From Pseudomonas spelaei (lineage in GTDB: Bacteria; Pseudomonadota; Gammaproteobacteria; Pseudomonadales; Pseudomonadaceae): a DNA stretch of 64,000 nt. The notes below the pieces were generated by a model that saw nothing but the letters and a program-made list of their open reading frames with translations, was not told the DNA's origin and did not search any database. The stretch covers positions 62,001 through 126,000 of the forward strand of contig NZ_WNNK01000020.1 in assembly GCF_009724245.1 (NCBI RefSeq), written 5' to 3'. The translations under genes were made by a program, and so were the position numbers. This document shows positions 1 through 9,204 of this stretch, piece after piece (within the stretch, counting starts at the first letter, position 1; each line of letters begins with the position of its first letter).

Positions 1-378
1 ACCCTGGGCAACATCTGCGCCGAAGAACCGACCCTGGTACGCGTGCACAACATGGACCCGTTGCGGGACCTGTTGATGGTCAAGCAACCCGGCCGCTGGA
101 GCCTGCGGGCCGCGATGGCTGCGGTGTCCGAGGCCGGCAGTGGCGTGGTGCTGTTGCTCGGTCACCCGCTGGATGGCGATGTGTTGCTGGCGCATATCCG
201 TGAAACCGGCGAACACGTGCCGGTGAAAAAACCGACCACCTACAGCATCGTCGGTGCCGGTTCGCAGATCCTTCGGGACCTGGGCGTGCGTAAAATGCGC
301 TTGATGAGTGCGCCAATGAAATTTAATGCCATATCCGGTTTCGACCTGGAAGTAGTAGAATACGTGCCCTCCGAATAA
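1..378 (+). CDS. ribBA: RibBA C-terminal part (partial, 5' end outside window)
   Basis: The reading frame is open from base 1, so this is the 3' end (125 codons) of a longer gene. The translated end has the GTP cyclohydrolase II-like fold of bifunctional RibBA proteins, including the MVKQPGRWSLRAAM region and the C-terminal SIVGAGSQILRDLGVRKMRLM stretch. DHBP synthase makes the four-carbon riboflavin precursor from ribulose 5-phosphate. In pseudomonads the C-terminal half is often degenerate, and a separate RibA (3385-4002 here) supplies cyclohydrolase activity. The gene sits 90 bp upstream of ribH, as expected for a rib-nusB operon. The family call is good; whether the GCH II half is active cannot be judged from this fragment. 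Confidence 0.85.
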   Translation, partial: TLGNICAEEPTLVRVHNMDPLRDLLMVKQPGRWSLRAAMAAVSEAGSGVVLLLGHPLDGDVLLAHIRETGEHVPVKKPTTYSIVGAGSQILRDLGVRKMRLMSAPMKFNAISGFDLEVVEYVPSE

Positions 379-423
379 AGGCCGGCGTTGTTTACCCCTT
401 GTTCGCGGTTCAAATATCACTGA

Positions 424-446
424 GGGGCGCGCACTGAGCGCGCCCC
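424..446 (+). terminator. GC-rich hairpin between ribBA and ribH
   Basis: A perfect 9-bp stem (GGGGCGCGC with GCGCGCCCC) and a 5-base loop are followed by GGCTCTTT. It could be a weak intrinsic terminator, an attenuator or an mRNA-stabilising hairpin. The T run is poor, so complete termination is doubtful, and ribH starts only 22 bp later. Confidence 0.35.
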
Positions 447-468
447 GGCTCTTTAAGAGATTTGTCGA

Positions 469-945
469 ATGACCCTGAAGACCATCGAAGGTACCTTCAT
501 CGCCCCCAAAGGCCGCTATGCCCTGGTGGTTGGCCGCTTCAACAGCTTCGTGGTTGAAAGCCTGGTAAGCGGTGCCGTGGACGCCCTGGTTCGCCACGGT
601 GTGAGCGAAAGCGATATCACCCTTATCCGTGCCCCTGGCGCCTTCGAAATTCCACTGGTTGCGCAGAAAGTTGCACAACAAGGCGAATACGCGGCGATCA
701 TCGCCCTGGGCGCGGTCATTCGTGGCGGCACTCCGCACTTCGAATACGTGGCTGGTGAATGCACCAAGGGCCTGGCCCAGGTGTCCATGGAATTCGGCGT
801 GCCGGTAGCCTTTGGCGTACTGACCGTTGATTCCATCGAGCAAGCCATCGAGCGTTCCGGCACCAAGGCCGGTAACAAAGGTGCTGAAGCTGCCCTGTCC
901 GCCCTGCAAATGGTCAGCCTGCTGGCGCAGTTGGAGGCCAAGTGA
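469..945 (+). CDS. ribH: 6,7-dimethyl-8-ribityllumazine synthase
   Basis: The 158-residue product has the normal length for RibH. The enzyme condenses 5-amino-6-ribitylaminouracil with dihydroxybutanone phosphate to give lumazine, the penultimate step to riboflavin, and forms cytoplasmic multimers. The [14 protein letters not shown]-terminal region, the [10 protein letters not shown] segment and the [16 protein letters not shown] segment are characteristic of the family. The stop overlaps the nusB start (GTGA), so ribH and nusB are translationally coupled, as in many proteobacteria. Confidence 0.97.
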   Translation: MTLKTIEGTFIAPKGRYALVVGRFNSFVVESLVSGAVDALVRHGVSESDITLIRAPGAFEIPLVAQKVAQQGEYAAIIALGAVIRGGTPHFEYVAGECTKGLAQVSMEFGVPVAFGVLTVDSIEQAIERSGTKAGNKGAEAALSALQMVSLLAQLEAK

Positions 946-1442
946 TTAGCGACGACAGCGATCAGTTCAACCCACGCGACCCGCGCCCAGCGGACGCCGG
1001 TAAACCATCGAAGAGCGAAAAGCGTCGTGCGGCGCGTCAGCTCGCGACCCAGGCGCTGTACCAGCGTCACATGGCAAAAACCTCGCTGAACGAAATCGAG
1101 GCGCAGTTTCGCGTCGACAACGATTTCAGCATGGCGGATGCCAGCTACTTCCACGACATCCTGCACGGCGTCCCGGCCAACCTGCCCGAGATCGACGCTG
1201 CATTGGCGCCATGTCTGGACCTGACCATCGAAGAGCTGGACCCGGTTGAGCTGGCCGTACTGCGCCTGTCCACCTGGGAACTGCTCAAGCGCGTCGACGT
1301 TCCATACCGCGTAGTGATCAACGAAGGGATCGAACTGGCGAAAGTCTACGGCTCCACCGACGGTCACAAGTTCGTCAACGGCGTGCTCGACAAGCTGGCC
1401 CCGCGCCTGCGTGAAGCCGAAGTGAAGGCCTTCAAGCGCTGA
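942..1442 (+). CDS. nusB: Transcription antitermination factor NusB
   Basis: The 166-residue protein starts at GTG within the GTGA overlap with ribH. NusB binds boxA RNA with NusE (S10) and supports rRNA antitermination. The conserved start of the fold ([15 protein letters not shown], near residues 27-41) and the late [18 protein letters not shown] and [12 protein letters not shown] segments are diagnostic. The N-terminal 25 residues are acidic and less conserved. It is followed by thiL after 18 bp, a common gene pairing. Confidence 0.96.
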   Translation: MISDDSDQFNPRDPRPADAGKPSKSEKRRAARQLATQALYQRHMAKTSLNEIEAQFRVDNDFSMADASYFHDILHGVPANLPEIDAALAPCLDLTIEELDPVELAVLRLSTWELLKRVDVPYRVVINEGIELAKVYGSTDGHKFVNGVLDKLAPRLREAEVKAFKR

Positions 1443-1460
1443 TCAGCGCTTGTATCAGCC

Positions 1461-2426
1461 ATGGGCGAGTTTGAGCTGATCCGCAAATACTTCGCCGCCG
1501 CGCCTTGTGCGCAAGGCGGCGAGGGTATTGCACTGGGGATCGGCGATGATTGTGCCTTGCTGGCGGTTCCTCCCGGGGAGCAGCTGGCGATTTCTACCGA
1601 TACCCTGGTGGCTGGCGTGCATTTCGCCGACCCCTGTGATCCGTTCCTGCTCGGCCAGCGCTCGCTGGCGGTGGCAGTCAGCGATCTGGCGGCCATGGGC
1701 GCCCATCCGCTTGCCTTTACCCTTGCCCTGACCACCCCGACGGTTGATGCCGATTGGCTGCAACGCTATGCCCAGGGTTTGAACACCATGGCGCTGAGTT
1801 GCGGTGTGGGTTTGGTGGGCGGAGACACCACCCGTGGGCCGCTGAGCCTGACCTTGACCGTGTTTGGCCGGGTGCCTGCCGGGCTAGCGTTGACCCGCAG
1901 CGGCGCGCGGCCGGGTGACCTGCTGTGTGTGGGCGGTGAGCTGGGTAACGCCGCCGGCGCTTTGCCGCTGGTACTGGGGCAACGCAGCGCTGAGGCATCC
2001 ATTGCTGAACCGCTGTTGGCGCATTACTGGTCGCCGCAACCGCAGTTAGCCTTGGGCCAGGCCTTGCGTGGGAAGGCTACGTCTGCACTGGATATTTCCG
2101 ATGGTCTTTTGGCCGATTGCGGGCATATCGCCAAGGCATCCTCTGTCAGCTTGCTCATCGAACGGCAGAAGCTGCCGTTGTCCGCGCCGCTGCTGGCGTT
2201 TCTCGGCGACGAGGGTGCCCGTGACGCAGCCTTGAGCGGTGGCGACGACTACGTGCTGGCCTTTACCTTGCCACCTGCCGAGCTGGCACCGTTGCTGGCC
2301 GACGGTTGGCCGATCCATGTGATCGGCTGTGTGGCACCGGGGCAGGGCGTAGTGCTGCTGGACGCCGCCGGGCAAGACGTCACCCCCGTCATTCATGGTT
2401 ATCAGCATTTTCGCGAGACGCTGTAA
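1461..2426 (+). CDS. thiL: Thiamine-monophosphate kinase
   Basis: ThiL phosphorylates thiamine monophosphate to thiamine diphosphate, the last step of cofactor synthesis. The 321-residue length is typical. Visible motifs are GIGDDCALL near residue 26, STDTLVAGVHF near 45, SDLAAMGAHP near 74, and a later ALDISDGLLADCGHI, all part of the AIR-synthase-like ATP and Mg site. It lies 18 bp after nusB. In PAO1, as I remember it, the next gene is pgpA, which is absent here; see findings. Confidence 0.96.
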   Translation: MGEFELIRKYFAAAPCAQGGEGIALGIGDDCALLAVPPGEQLAISTDTLVAGVHFADPCDPFLLGQRSLAVAVSDLAAMGAHPLAFTLALTTPTVDADWLQRYAQGLNTMALSCGVGLVGGDTTRGPLSLTLTVFGRVPAGLALTRSGARPGDLLCVGGELGNAAGALPLVLGQRSAEASIAEPLLAHYWSPQPQLALGQALRGKATSALDISDGLLADCGHIAKASSVSLLIERQKLPLSAPLLAFLGDEGARDAALSGGDDYVLAFTLPPAELAPLLADGWPIHVIGCVAPGQGVVLLDAAGQDVTPVIHGYQHFRETL

Positions 2427-2526
2427 CAGATCACTCTGGCCTACGCCCTGAGTACCTGAGGGTTGCGTTAGATGGGGCGATTGGCTGATGCTCGGCATGT
2501 GCGGTGTTTGACGTGAGGTAATCGAT

Positions 2527-3255
2527 ATGGATATTCGCCGCTGGCTGTTGATCCTGCTGTGTGTAGGGGTGTCTTCGGTGCAGGCGGAGGATATTCCTGT
2601 GGTGCCAAGCGAGATTCGCCTGGCCAGCGAAACCTGGAACGACTACACCAACGCCGACGGCAGTGGCCTGGCCTGGGATGTTTTGCGGCACATCTTCGAG
2701 CCGCTGGGGGTCAAGGTTCAGGCGCGTACCGAACCGTATACTCGTTCGGTCGGTCTGGCGCAGCGGGGCGAGGTGGATGCGTGGGTCGGCTCCTACCGTG
2801 ATGAGGCTACGGGTGTGTTGTACCCGCACTGGAGCTTCGATTCCGATCATATCTATGCGTTGGGGCTGGCAACCACGCCGGCACCCACCCTGGCCACCTT
2901 GGGCACCTACCGCCTGGCTTGGGTGCGCGGCTACAAGTACGACGAGTACTTGCCCAATATCCACACTTTCAAGCAGATCGAACGTCGCAACGGCATTCTG
3001 GCGATGCTGGAGTACCGGCGCGCCGACTTCTATATCGACGCGCTGACCGAAGTGCGTTTCCTTCTTGCTCAGGCGGCTGACCCTTCATTGTTCAAACTCA
3101 CCCACATCGCCGAACTGCCGTTGTTTCTCGGGTTTGCCGACAATCCACGGGGCCAGGCTTTACGCACGTTGTTTGACTTGCGCATGGAGGTTCTGGTGAA
3201 AAATGGCGAGTTGAAGCCGATTTTCGAGCACTGGCACCAGCCGTATCCATTCTGA
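2527..3255 (+). CDS. Periplasmic solute-binding protein, family 3 type
   Basis: The 242-residue protein begins with a Sec signal peptide (MDIRRWLLILLCVGVSSVQA). The mature part resembles type II periplasmic binding proteins: an IRLASETWNDYTN start, a central EPYTRSVGLAQRGEVDAWVG hinge region and a GELKPIFEHW ending. GAGGTAA lies just upstream of the ATG. No permease or ATPase gene is nearby, so it may serve a distant ABC transporter or act as a stand-alone sensor. The ligand cannot be predicted. Confidence 0.75.
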   Translation: MDIRRWLLILLCVGVSSVQAEDIPVVPSEIRLASETWNDYTNADGSGLAWDVLRHIFEPLGVKVQARTEPYTRSVGLAQRGEVDAWVGSYRDEATGVLYPHWSFDSDHIYALGLATTPAPTLATLGTYRLAWVRGYKYDEYLPNIHTFKQIERRNGILAMLEYRRADFYIDALTEVRFLLAQAADPSLFKLTHIAELPLFLGFADNPRGQALRTLFDLRMEVLVKNGELKPIFEHWHQPYPF

Positions 3256-3339
3256 CGCCCATAGATCCAGGACAAAGGCCAATCAAACGTATTGATCTTT
3301 ATCAGCGATAATTCAGCTTAAGCGCCCGTAGGAACCTGC

Positions 3340-3348
3340 TGTTACAAT
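3340..3348 (+). promoter_or_regulatory. Extended -10 promoter candidate for ribA
   Basis: TGTTACAAT forms an extended -10 (TGn plus TACAAT) about 37 bases before the ribA GTG. No good -35 hexamer is present, which fits an extended -10 promoter. This would give ribA its own transcript, separate from the gene upstream. Confidence 0.4.
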
Positions 3349-3384
3349 GGCGTCCTCTGTGTAATTTGAAATCAGGAGCACACG

Positions 3385-4002
3385 GTGCCCGTCGTTTTCG
3401 TCGCCGCTTCCAAGCTGCCTACCCCCTTTGCCCAGTTCACCATGCATGGTTTTCTTGAAGAAGCCACCGGGCGCGAACATGTCGTCCTCAGCCTGGGTGA
3501 TGTGGCCGACGGCGCCCCAGTGCTCGGCCGTTTGCACTCCGAATGCCTGACCGGCGATGCCTTGTTCAGCCAACGTTGCGACTGCGGTTCGCAGCTGGAA
3601 GCCGCCATGCAGGCCATCGCCCGCGAAGGCCGTGGCGTATTGCTGTACTTGCGCCAGGAAGGCCGTGGCATTGGCCTGTTGAACAAGATTCGCGCCTACG
3701 AATTGCAAGACGGTGGTGCCGACACGGTGGAAGCCAACGAGCGCCTGGGCTTTGCCGCCGATCAGCGTGACTACGCCATCTGCCTGCCGATGCTTGAGCA
3801 CTTGGGCGTCAAGTCCCTGCGGCTGATGACCAACAACCCGCGCAAGGTCAAAGCCTTGACCGACATGGGCATCACCGTCGCCGAGCGTGTGCCGCTGCAC
3901 ACCGGCCACAACCCGCACAACAAACTCTACCTGGCTACCAAGGCCAGCAAGCTCGACCACATGATGGGCAACGAACACCAGGGCGAGGCCGACCGGGCGT
4001 GA
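3385..4002 (+). CDS. ribA: GTP cyclohydrolase II
   Basis: RibA opens the imidazole ring of GTP in the first committed step of riboflavin synthesis. The 205-residue protein carries the zinc-binding cysteines at about 54, 65 and 67 (HSECLTG...QRCDCGSQ). It also has the RQEGRGIGL catalytic segment and [14 protein letters not shown] near the end. It starts at GTG with AGGAG about 8 bases upstream. It ends in a GTGA overlap with the following membrane-protein gene, suggesting co-transcription. Confidence 0.96.
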   Translation: MPVVFVAASKLPTPFAQFTMHGFLEEATGREHVVLSLGDVADGAPVLGRLHSECLTGDALFSQRCDCGSQLEAAMQAIAREGRGVLLYLRQEGRGIGLLNKIRAYELQDGGADTVEANERLGFAADQRDYAICLPMLEHLGVKSLRLMTNNPRKVKALTDMGITVAERVPLHTGHNPHNKLYLATKASKLDHMMGNEHQGEADRA

Positions 4003-4418
4003 CCCGTGGCCAGGTCCGGCGGCGACTGTCCGTCAACTGGTGGCAGTACCTGGCCCTGGCACTGCTGCCGTTGTTCGTGATCAACCTGGTGTTTGGCAAG
4101 ACCGAGCCGCTATTGCCGGTGCTGGCCATGCCGTTTTTTATCGCCGGTGTGGCGTCGATGTTTGTCAGCCTGCGGTATTTCAATGGTTACAAACACGCGC
4201 TGATCAGTACGCAAAAAAACCTCGATACCCCAGAAGAACCAGCGGCCTGGATCACCCTGGCGGCTCGTCGACGCATGGCACTGTTGATTGCCGCGTTGCC
4301 GGCCTGGATCGGCGCATTGGCCGTCTTCGTCGGCCTGGAAGCGGTGCCGCTGTTTCTGTTGGCGCTGTCGACCCTGGTGCTGTTCTACCTCTACCGCATC
4401 CCGCGTCAGCTGGGTTGA
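3999..4418 (+). CDS. Small conserved inner-membrane protein, unknown function
   Basis: The 139-residue protein has about four hydrophobic segments (near residues 13-32, 38-58, 90-110 and 112-132) and a basic N terminus ([10 protein letters not shown]), so it is probably an inner-membrane protein. It starts at GTG overlapping the ribA stop and overlaps the next ATG by one base, so it is wedged into the ribA-btuF transcript. I do not recognise a named family. Its position suggests, but does not show, a link with riboflavin or cobalamin uptake. Confidence 0.75.
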   Translation: MTRGQVRRRLSVNWWQYLALALLPLFVINLVFGKTEPLLPVLAMPFFIAGVASMFVSLRYFNGYKHALISTQKNLDTPEEPAAWITLAARRRMALLIAALPAWIGALAVFVGLEAVPLFLLALSTLVLFYLYRIPRQLG

Positions 4419-5215
4419 TGCGCGCCTGGCTGGCGGTTTTGCTGCTGGCTATCAGCGTGTCGGCCAGCGCCGTGCAGCGTGTGGCCAGCCTCGCGCCGTC
4501 CCTGTCTGAAATCGTCGTTGAGTTGGGCGCTGCTGATTTGCTGGTGGGTGTACTCGATGGCGGTGATCGGCCTGCGCAACTGGCGCACGTGGCCTCTGTC
4601 GGACGTTACGGCCAGTTGGACATGGAACAACTCCTCAGCCTCAAGCCAGACCTGATACTGCTGTGGCCCGGCAGCGTCGGGCCGGCGCAGCGTGAGCAGC
4701 TCCAGCGTCTGAACATCCCGGTCTACGTGGCTGAGCCCCATAGCCTCGAACAACTGACCACACAGGTCGAAGCCATTGCCCGGCAATTGGGGCGCGCCGA
4801 GGCAGGCAAACAATTGGCTGCGCAATTGCGCCAGCGCCTAAATGGGCTACGTCAGCGCTACTACCGAGCAGAACCGTTGCGGGTGTTTTATCAGGTGTGG
4901 AATCAGCCGCTGTACACCGTGGGCGGTGGGCAGATCATCAGTGACGCGTTGAGTGTGTGTGGGGCGCGGAATGTGTTCGATGACCTCAAACTACCGGCGC
5001 CACAGGTCAGTATCGAGTCGGTGTTGCAGCGCAATCCCGAGGTGATTCTGGCAGGTGACCAAGCGCAGTTGGATGCGTGGAAGGCTTGGCCGCAGGTGGC
5101 GGCGGTGGCGCAGGGGCATTTGTTGCGGGTACCGGACAAGGGCCTGGAGCGGCCCAGTGGGCAGATGTTGGAGGCGGTGGCCAGGTTGTGTGCGGTCATC
5201 ACACCTGACCGCTGA
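4418..5215 (+). CDS. btuF: BtuF-like cobalamin-binding periplasmic protein
   Basis: The 265-residue protein starts with a signal peptide ([18 protein letters not shown]) at the ATG that overlaps the preceding stop (TGATG). VASLAPSLSEIVVELGAADLLVGV and the later LSLKPDLILLWPG and NPEVILAG segments are typical of class III (BtuF/FhuD-like) binding proteins. BtuF delivers vitamin B12 to BtuCD. The receptor gene btuB lies convergent 12 bp away, which supports the cobalamin assignment. No btuC or btuD gene is in the window. Confidence 0.82.
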   Translation: MRAWLAVLLLAISVSASAVQRVASLAPSLSEIVVELGAADLLVGVLDGGDRPAQLAHVASVGRYGQLDMEQLLSLKPDLILLWPGSVGPAQREQLQRLNIPVYVAEPHSLEQLTTQVEAIARQLGRAEAGKQLAAQLRQRLNGLRQRYYRAEPLRVFYQVWNQPLYTVGGGQIISDALSVCGARNVFDDLKLPAPQVSIESVLQRNPEVILAGDQAQLDAWKAWPQVAAVAQGHLLRVPDKGLERPSGQMLEAVARLCAVITPDR

Positions 5216-5227
5216 GCTAATTGGGTT

Positions 5228-7150
5228 TTAGAACTCAGGGGTCCACGTCACCCCAAACATCCACACTCGACCCTCTTCCCGATAGTTGTAGTTGTTCTCG
5301 AAGTTGGGTTCATCGTAGCTGTAACGCGCCCGAGCATAAGTCTTGTCCAGCAGGTTATCGATCTTCACTGACAGCAACACTTCACGGCTTAAGGCCCAAC
5401 TACTGCGTAATCCCAGCAATCCATAGCCACCCAGGCGGTTCTTGTTCATTTCATCGTCGTAACTGCTGCTGACCGCTTGCCAGCTGGCGCCGACCCCTAA
5501 CTTATCGAACTGCCGATCCAGATCCAGGCTCAAGGTTCGCCGAGCACGACGAGCCAGAGTGTGGCCGCTTTCTCGGTCGCGGGGATCGATGATCGCCAAG
5601 CCCAGGTTGCTTTGCCATCCAAACAGCTCCTGCTTCAGGGTTGCTTCGAAGCCATTGATACGAGCAGAGGCGACGTTGTACGGAATGTAGTAATTCTCTT
5701 GGCGAGCAACAATCGCGTCTTTGAGGTCGGTACGATAGAGCGAGGTTTCCAGGCGCGTACTGTCGGTCAGTTGGCTACGCCATTGCAGCTCGTAGCTTTT
5801 TGAATGCTCAGGTTTGAGGCTCGGGTTGCTGCTGCCGGGATAGTAGAGGTCACCGAAGGTCGGCGCGCGGAAGCCTTCGCTGTAGGACAACAGCACTTGG
5901 TTATCTGGATTGAGTGGCAGGGTGAAGGTGCCACTCCAGGTATTTTGGCTGCCATATTGCTGGTTCTTGTCGTGGCGCAGGCCCAGTTCGGTCGAGAATG
6001 CATCCGACTGGAAGCGATGCTGAATAAAGGCCGCGCGATTCCAACGACTGGTTTCATCCAGGCCGCGACGCTGGAAGAAGTAGTCAAAGTCGCTACGAAC
6101 TCTGTCTTGGTACCAATCGCCGCCCAGGATCAGGCTGTTCTGCTCGTTCAGAATCAGGTCGTTCTGCCAGTTCACCGAATCGCGGTAGGTGTTGAACACG
6201 CTGACCTCATCACTGAGTTTGTCGCGCTTCTTGTCGCGGTTCTCGCTATGCCCCAGTTCTAACCGGGTTTGCCAGCGGTCATTGAGCTTGGCATCGATAT
6301 AGCTACTGACGCTGCTTACCGTGTAATCGGTATAGGGCTGTTGGCCGACGCTTTTCCTCAGGTCGTAGTCCCAGCGCCCGTCCGGATTGTCGTACTCTGA
6401 CTTGCCCCGACCATCCAACAGGTTGAAACCCACCTCAACGTCGTCGGTCAGGGCGTGGCTGAGGTTCAGGCTCAAGGATTTATTGCGGTAGGCATCGTGA
6501 TCGTTATCGGCAGAAAACGACTCACGCGTCCAGTTGATCCCTTGTGTCTCATCCAGGCTGGCACCGAGATTGAAGCGGGTGCGCTCATCGCCGCCGGACA
6601 GCCCAAGGCTGCGTTCCCAGGTTTTGTTGCTGCCAAATCCCATGTGCAAACGCGGATGCACGCCGGGCTGCGAATTGCGGCGGGTGAAGATCTGAATCAC
6701 TCCGCCAATGGCATCACTGCCGTAAATCACGGAACGAGAGCCGCGTAGTACTTCCACACGCTCAATCTGATCGACACTTAAATATTGCAGTCCACTATCG
6801 CCGGAAGAAGCATTGGCGATGCGCTGGCCATCCACCAGTACCAGGCTCTGAGCGGTCTTGGTGCCACGGATGAATATCCCAGGCAAGCTTCCGCGCCCGC
6901 CGGTTTGTGCCACCTGCACGCCGGGCACACGGCTGAGCAGATCGGTCACGCTGGACGGTTGCAAGCGATCGATATCATCACGGGTGAACACCGTGTTAGC
7001 CGCGCTGCTGTCATTGCGTGCCTGAACCTGGCGGTTGGCGCTGATCACCACGTCGGGCAGCTTCAGGGCGTCGTCGCGCTCAAAGTTGTCGGCGAGCAGG
7101 TCAGTGGCGGGTAGCAGCAGAAGAGGCAGGGCGAAGCGAAGGTGGCTCAT
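5228..7150 (-). CDS. btuB: TonB-dependent vitamin B12 receptor
   Basis: The 640-residue outer-membrane receptor has a signal peptide and a TonB-box-like LKLPDVVISA segment. The plug domain (IDRLQPSSVTDLLSRVPGV, then IERVEVLRGSRSVIYGSDAIGG) leads into a long beta-barrel. The last residue is Phe after a VTWTP segment, the usual BAM recognition ending. The NRQ/VFTRDDI plug features and the btuF neighbour favour B12 over siderophores. It follows dxs on the same strand after 45 bp. No cobalamin-riboswitch-like leader fits in that gap. Confidence 0.85.
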   Translation of the reverse strand: MSHLRFALPLLLLPATDLLADNFERDDALKLPDVVISANRQVQARNDSSAANTVFTRDDIDRLQPSSVTDLLSRVPGVQVAQTGGRGSLPGIFIRGTKTAQSLVLVDGQRIANASSGDSGLQYLSVDQIERVEVLRGSRSVIYGSDAIGGVIQIFTRRNSQPGVHPRLHMGFGSNKTWERSLGLSGGDERTRFNLGASLDETQGINWTRESFSADNDHDAYRNKSLSLNLSHALTDDVEVGFNLLDGRGKSEYDNPDGRWDYDLRKSVGQQPYTDYTVSSVSSYIDAKLNDRWQTRLELGHSENRDKKRDKLSDEVSVFNTYRDSVNWQNDLILNEQNSLILGGDWYQDRVRSDFDYFFQRRGLDETSRWNRAAFIQHRFQSDAFSTELGLRHDKNQQYGSQNTWSGTFTLPLNPDNQVLLSYSEGFRAPTFGDLYYPGSSNPSLKPEHSKSYELQWRSQLTDSTRLETSLYRTDLKDAIVARQENYYIPYNVASARINGFEATLKQELFGWQSNLGLAIIDPRDRESGHTLARRARRTLSLDLDRQFDKLGVGASWQAVSSSYDDEMNKNRLGGYGLLGLRSSWALSREVLLSVKIDNLLDKTYARARYSYDEPNFENNYNYREEGRVWMFGVTWTPEF

Positions 7151-7195
7151 GGGCTGTCCATAGCATTCAAGAACAATACAACATCAATGTGGGAG

Positions 7196-9094
7196 CTACA
7201 GCCCCAGCAGCGTCATGCGCTGGCGAACCGAGGCTTCAATCCCCGCTTCATCCAGCCCGCACTCCGCCAGCATCTGCGCCGGCTTGGCATGTTCGACATA
7301 CGCATCCGGCAAGCCCAGGTGCAGCACCGACTTGAGGATATTCTCCCGTGCCAGGCACTCACTGACCGCCGCACCGGCGCCGCCCATGATGGCGTTTTCT
7401 TCGAGGGTCACCAGCAACTCATGGCTGCCGGCAATCTCGCGCACCAGGGCTTCGTCCAATGGTTTGACGAAACGCATATCTACCACGGTCGCGTCGATTT
7501 TCTCGGCGACTTTCAGGGCTTCGGCCAGTTGCACGCCGAACACCAGCAAAGCGACCTTGCTGCCTTGGCGACGGACGATGCCTTTACCAATCTCGATCGG
7601 TTCCAGGTCTTTCTCGATCACCGCATTCGGACCGGTGCCGCGCGGGTAGCGCACCGCTGCCGGGCCGTTGTACAGGTGGCCGGTGCTGAGCATCTTGCGC
7701 AGTTCGTTCTCGTCACTCGGGGTCATCACCAGCATGCCGGGGATGCAGCGCAAGAAGGACAGATCGAAACTGCCGGCGTGGGTTGGGCCGTCTTCGCCCA
7801 CCAGACCGGCACGGTCGATAGCGAACAACACGTCGAGGTTCTGCACCGCCACGTCATGCACCAACTGGTCGTAACCGCGCTGCAGGAAGGTGGAGTAGAT
7901 CGCCACCACCGGCTTGGCGCCTTCACAGGCCATGCCGGCGGCGAAGGTCACGGCGTGCTGCTCGGCAATCGCCACGTCGAAATAGCGCAGCGGGAAGCGC
8001 TCGCTGAACGCCACCAGGTCGGAGCCTTCCTTCATCGCTGGCGTGATGCCCACCAGGCGCGGGTCGGCGGCGGCCATGTCGCACAGCCATTCGCCGAACA
8101 CGCCGGAATACTTCGGCCCGCTGGCTTTCTTCGGCGCAGTGGCCGGAGCGTCTACGGGTTCAAGCTTGGTGATGGCGTGGTAACCAATCGGGTCGACTTC
8201 CGCCGGGGCGAAACCTTTGCCTTTCTTGGTGACGATATGCAGGAACTGCGGGCCTTTGAGGTCACGCATGTTGCGCAGAGTGGCGATCAGGGTCGGCAGG
8301 TCGTGGCCGTCGATCGGGCCGATGTAGTTCCAGCCCAGTTCTTCGAACAGGGTGCCGGGCACCAGCATGCCCTTGGCATATTCTTCGGTACGACGGGCAA
8401 TTTCCCACGCGCCGGGCAGACGCGACAGCACTTTCTTGCTGCCTTCGCGCATGCTGGCGTAGGTACGGCTGGAGAGAATCTTCGCCAGGTAGTTGGACAG
8501 CCCGCCGACGTTGCGCGAGATCGACATGTCGTTGTCGTTGAGGATCACCAACATGTTGGCATCGACTTCCGGCGCATGGTTCAGCGCTTCAAAAGCCATG
8601 CCCGCCGTCAGGGCGCCATCACCGATCACCGCAATCGCCTTGCGATCGCTGTTTTGCAGACGGGCGGCAATCGCCATGCCCAGGGCTGCACTGATGGAGG
8701 TGCTGGAGTGGCCGACGCCAAAGGTGTCGTACTCGCTCTCGGAGCGACGCGGGAAGGCGGCAATGCCGTCCTTCTGGCGCAGGGTAGCCATGCGCTCGCG
8801 GCGACCGGTGAGGATCTTGTGCGGATACGCCTGATGACCCACGTCCCACACCAGCCGGTCGTCCGGGGTGTCGAAGACGTAATGCAGCGCGATGGTCAGC
8901 TCGATGACGCCCAGGCCGGCACCGAAATGCCCACCGGTCTGGCCGACCGTGTAGAGCAATTCCAGGCGCAACTCATCGGCCAGGGTTTCCAGCTCGGCTT
9001 CACCCAGACGGCGCAGGCCGGCCGGCGTATCAGCACGGTCGAGCAGGGGCGTGGACGGGCGCTTGCGGGGAATCTCTTGAAACGTCGTGGGCAT
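7196..9094 (-). CDS. dxs: 1-deoxy-D-xylulose-5-phosphate synthase
   Basis: DXS condenses pyruvate and glyceraldehyde 3-phosphate, using thiamine diphosphate, to start the MEP isoprenoid pathway; its product also feeds thiamine and pyridoxal synthesis. The 632-residue length is normal. The ThDP motif spans GDG at 158-160 to NDN at 186-188. [13 protein letters not shown] is the transketolase Pyr-domain signature. It lies downstream of ispA and xseB, the standard Pseudomonas order. Confidence 0.98.
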   Translation of the reverse strand: MPTTFQEIPRKRPSTPLLDRADTPAGLRRLGEAELETLADELRLELLYTVGQTGGHFGAGLGVIELTIALHYVFDTPDDRLVWDVGHQAYPHKILTGRRERMATLRQKDGIAAFPRRSESEYDTFGVGHSSTSISAALGMAIAARLQNSDRKAIAVIGDGALTAGMAFEALNHAPEVDANMLVILNDNDMSISRNVGGLSNYLAKILSSRTYASMREGSKKVLSRLPGAWEIARRTEEYAKGMLVPGTLFEELGWNYIGPIDGHDLPTLIATLRNMRDLKGPQFLHIVTKKGKGFAPAEVDPIGYHAITKLEPVDAPATAPKKASGPKYSGVFGEWLCDMAAADPRLVGITPAMKEGSDLVAFSERFPLRYFDVAIAEQHAVTFAAGMACEGAKPVVAIYSTFLQRGYDQLVHDVAVQNLDVLFAIDRAGLVGEDGPTHAGSFDLSFLRCIPGMLVMTPSDENELRKMLSTGHLYNGPAAVRYPRGTGPNAVIEKDLEPIEIGKGIVRRQGSKVALLVFGVQLAEALKVAEKIDATVVDMRFVKPLDEALVREIAGSHELLVTLEENAIMGGAGAAVSECLARENILKSVLHLGLPDAYVEHAKPAQMLAECGLDEAGIEASVRQRMTLLGL

Positions 9095-9204
9095 CAGGCG
9101 AATCGTTATAGATATAGAAGAGGCGGCAGTTTACCTCAAGCATCGCAAGCTGCCCACGCAGTGCACCGAAGTTGGCTGATATGCGGTGCAAACGGCCAGT
9201 GATC

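Noticed and set aside
4040-4417. Longer N terminus for the BtuF-like protein
   Set aside because: The frame is open upstream but overlaps the 139-residue membrane-protein gene, and a signal peptide begins exactly at 4418.
7151-7195. Cobalamin riboswitch before btuB
   Set aside because: The gap to dxs is only 45 bases, far too short for a B12 riboswitch, and no B12-box-like sequence is seen.
7142-9202. 686-codon open frame on the plus strand opposite dxs
   Set aside because: It is antisense to a clear dxs gene, has a His/Gln/Arg-rich composition typical of high-GC shadow frames, and matches no family.
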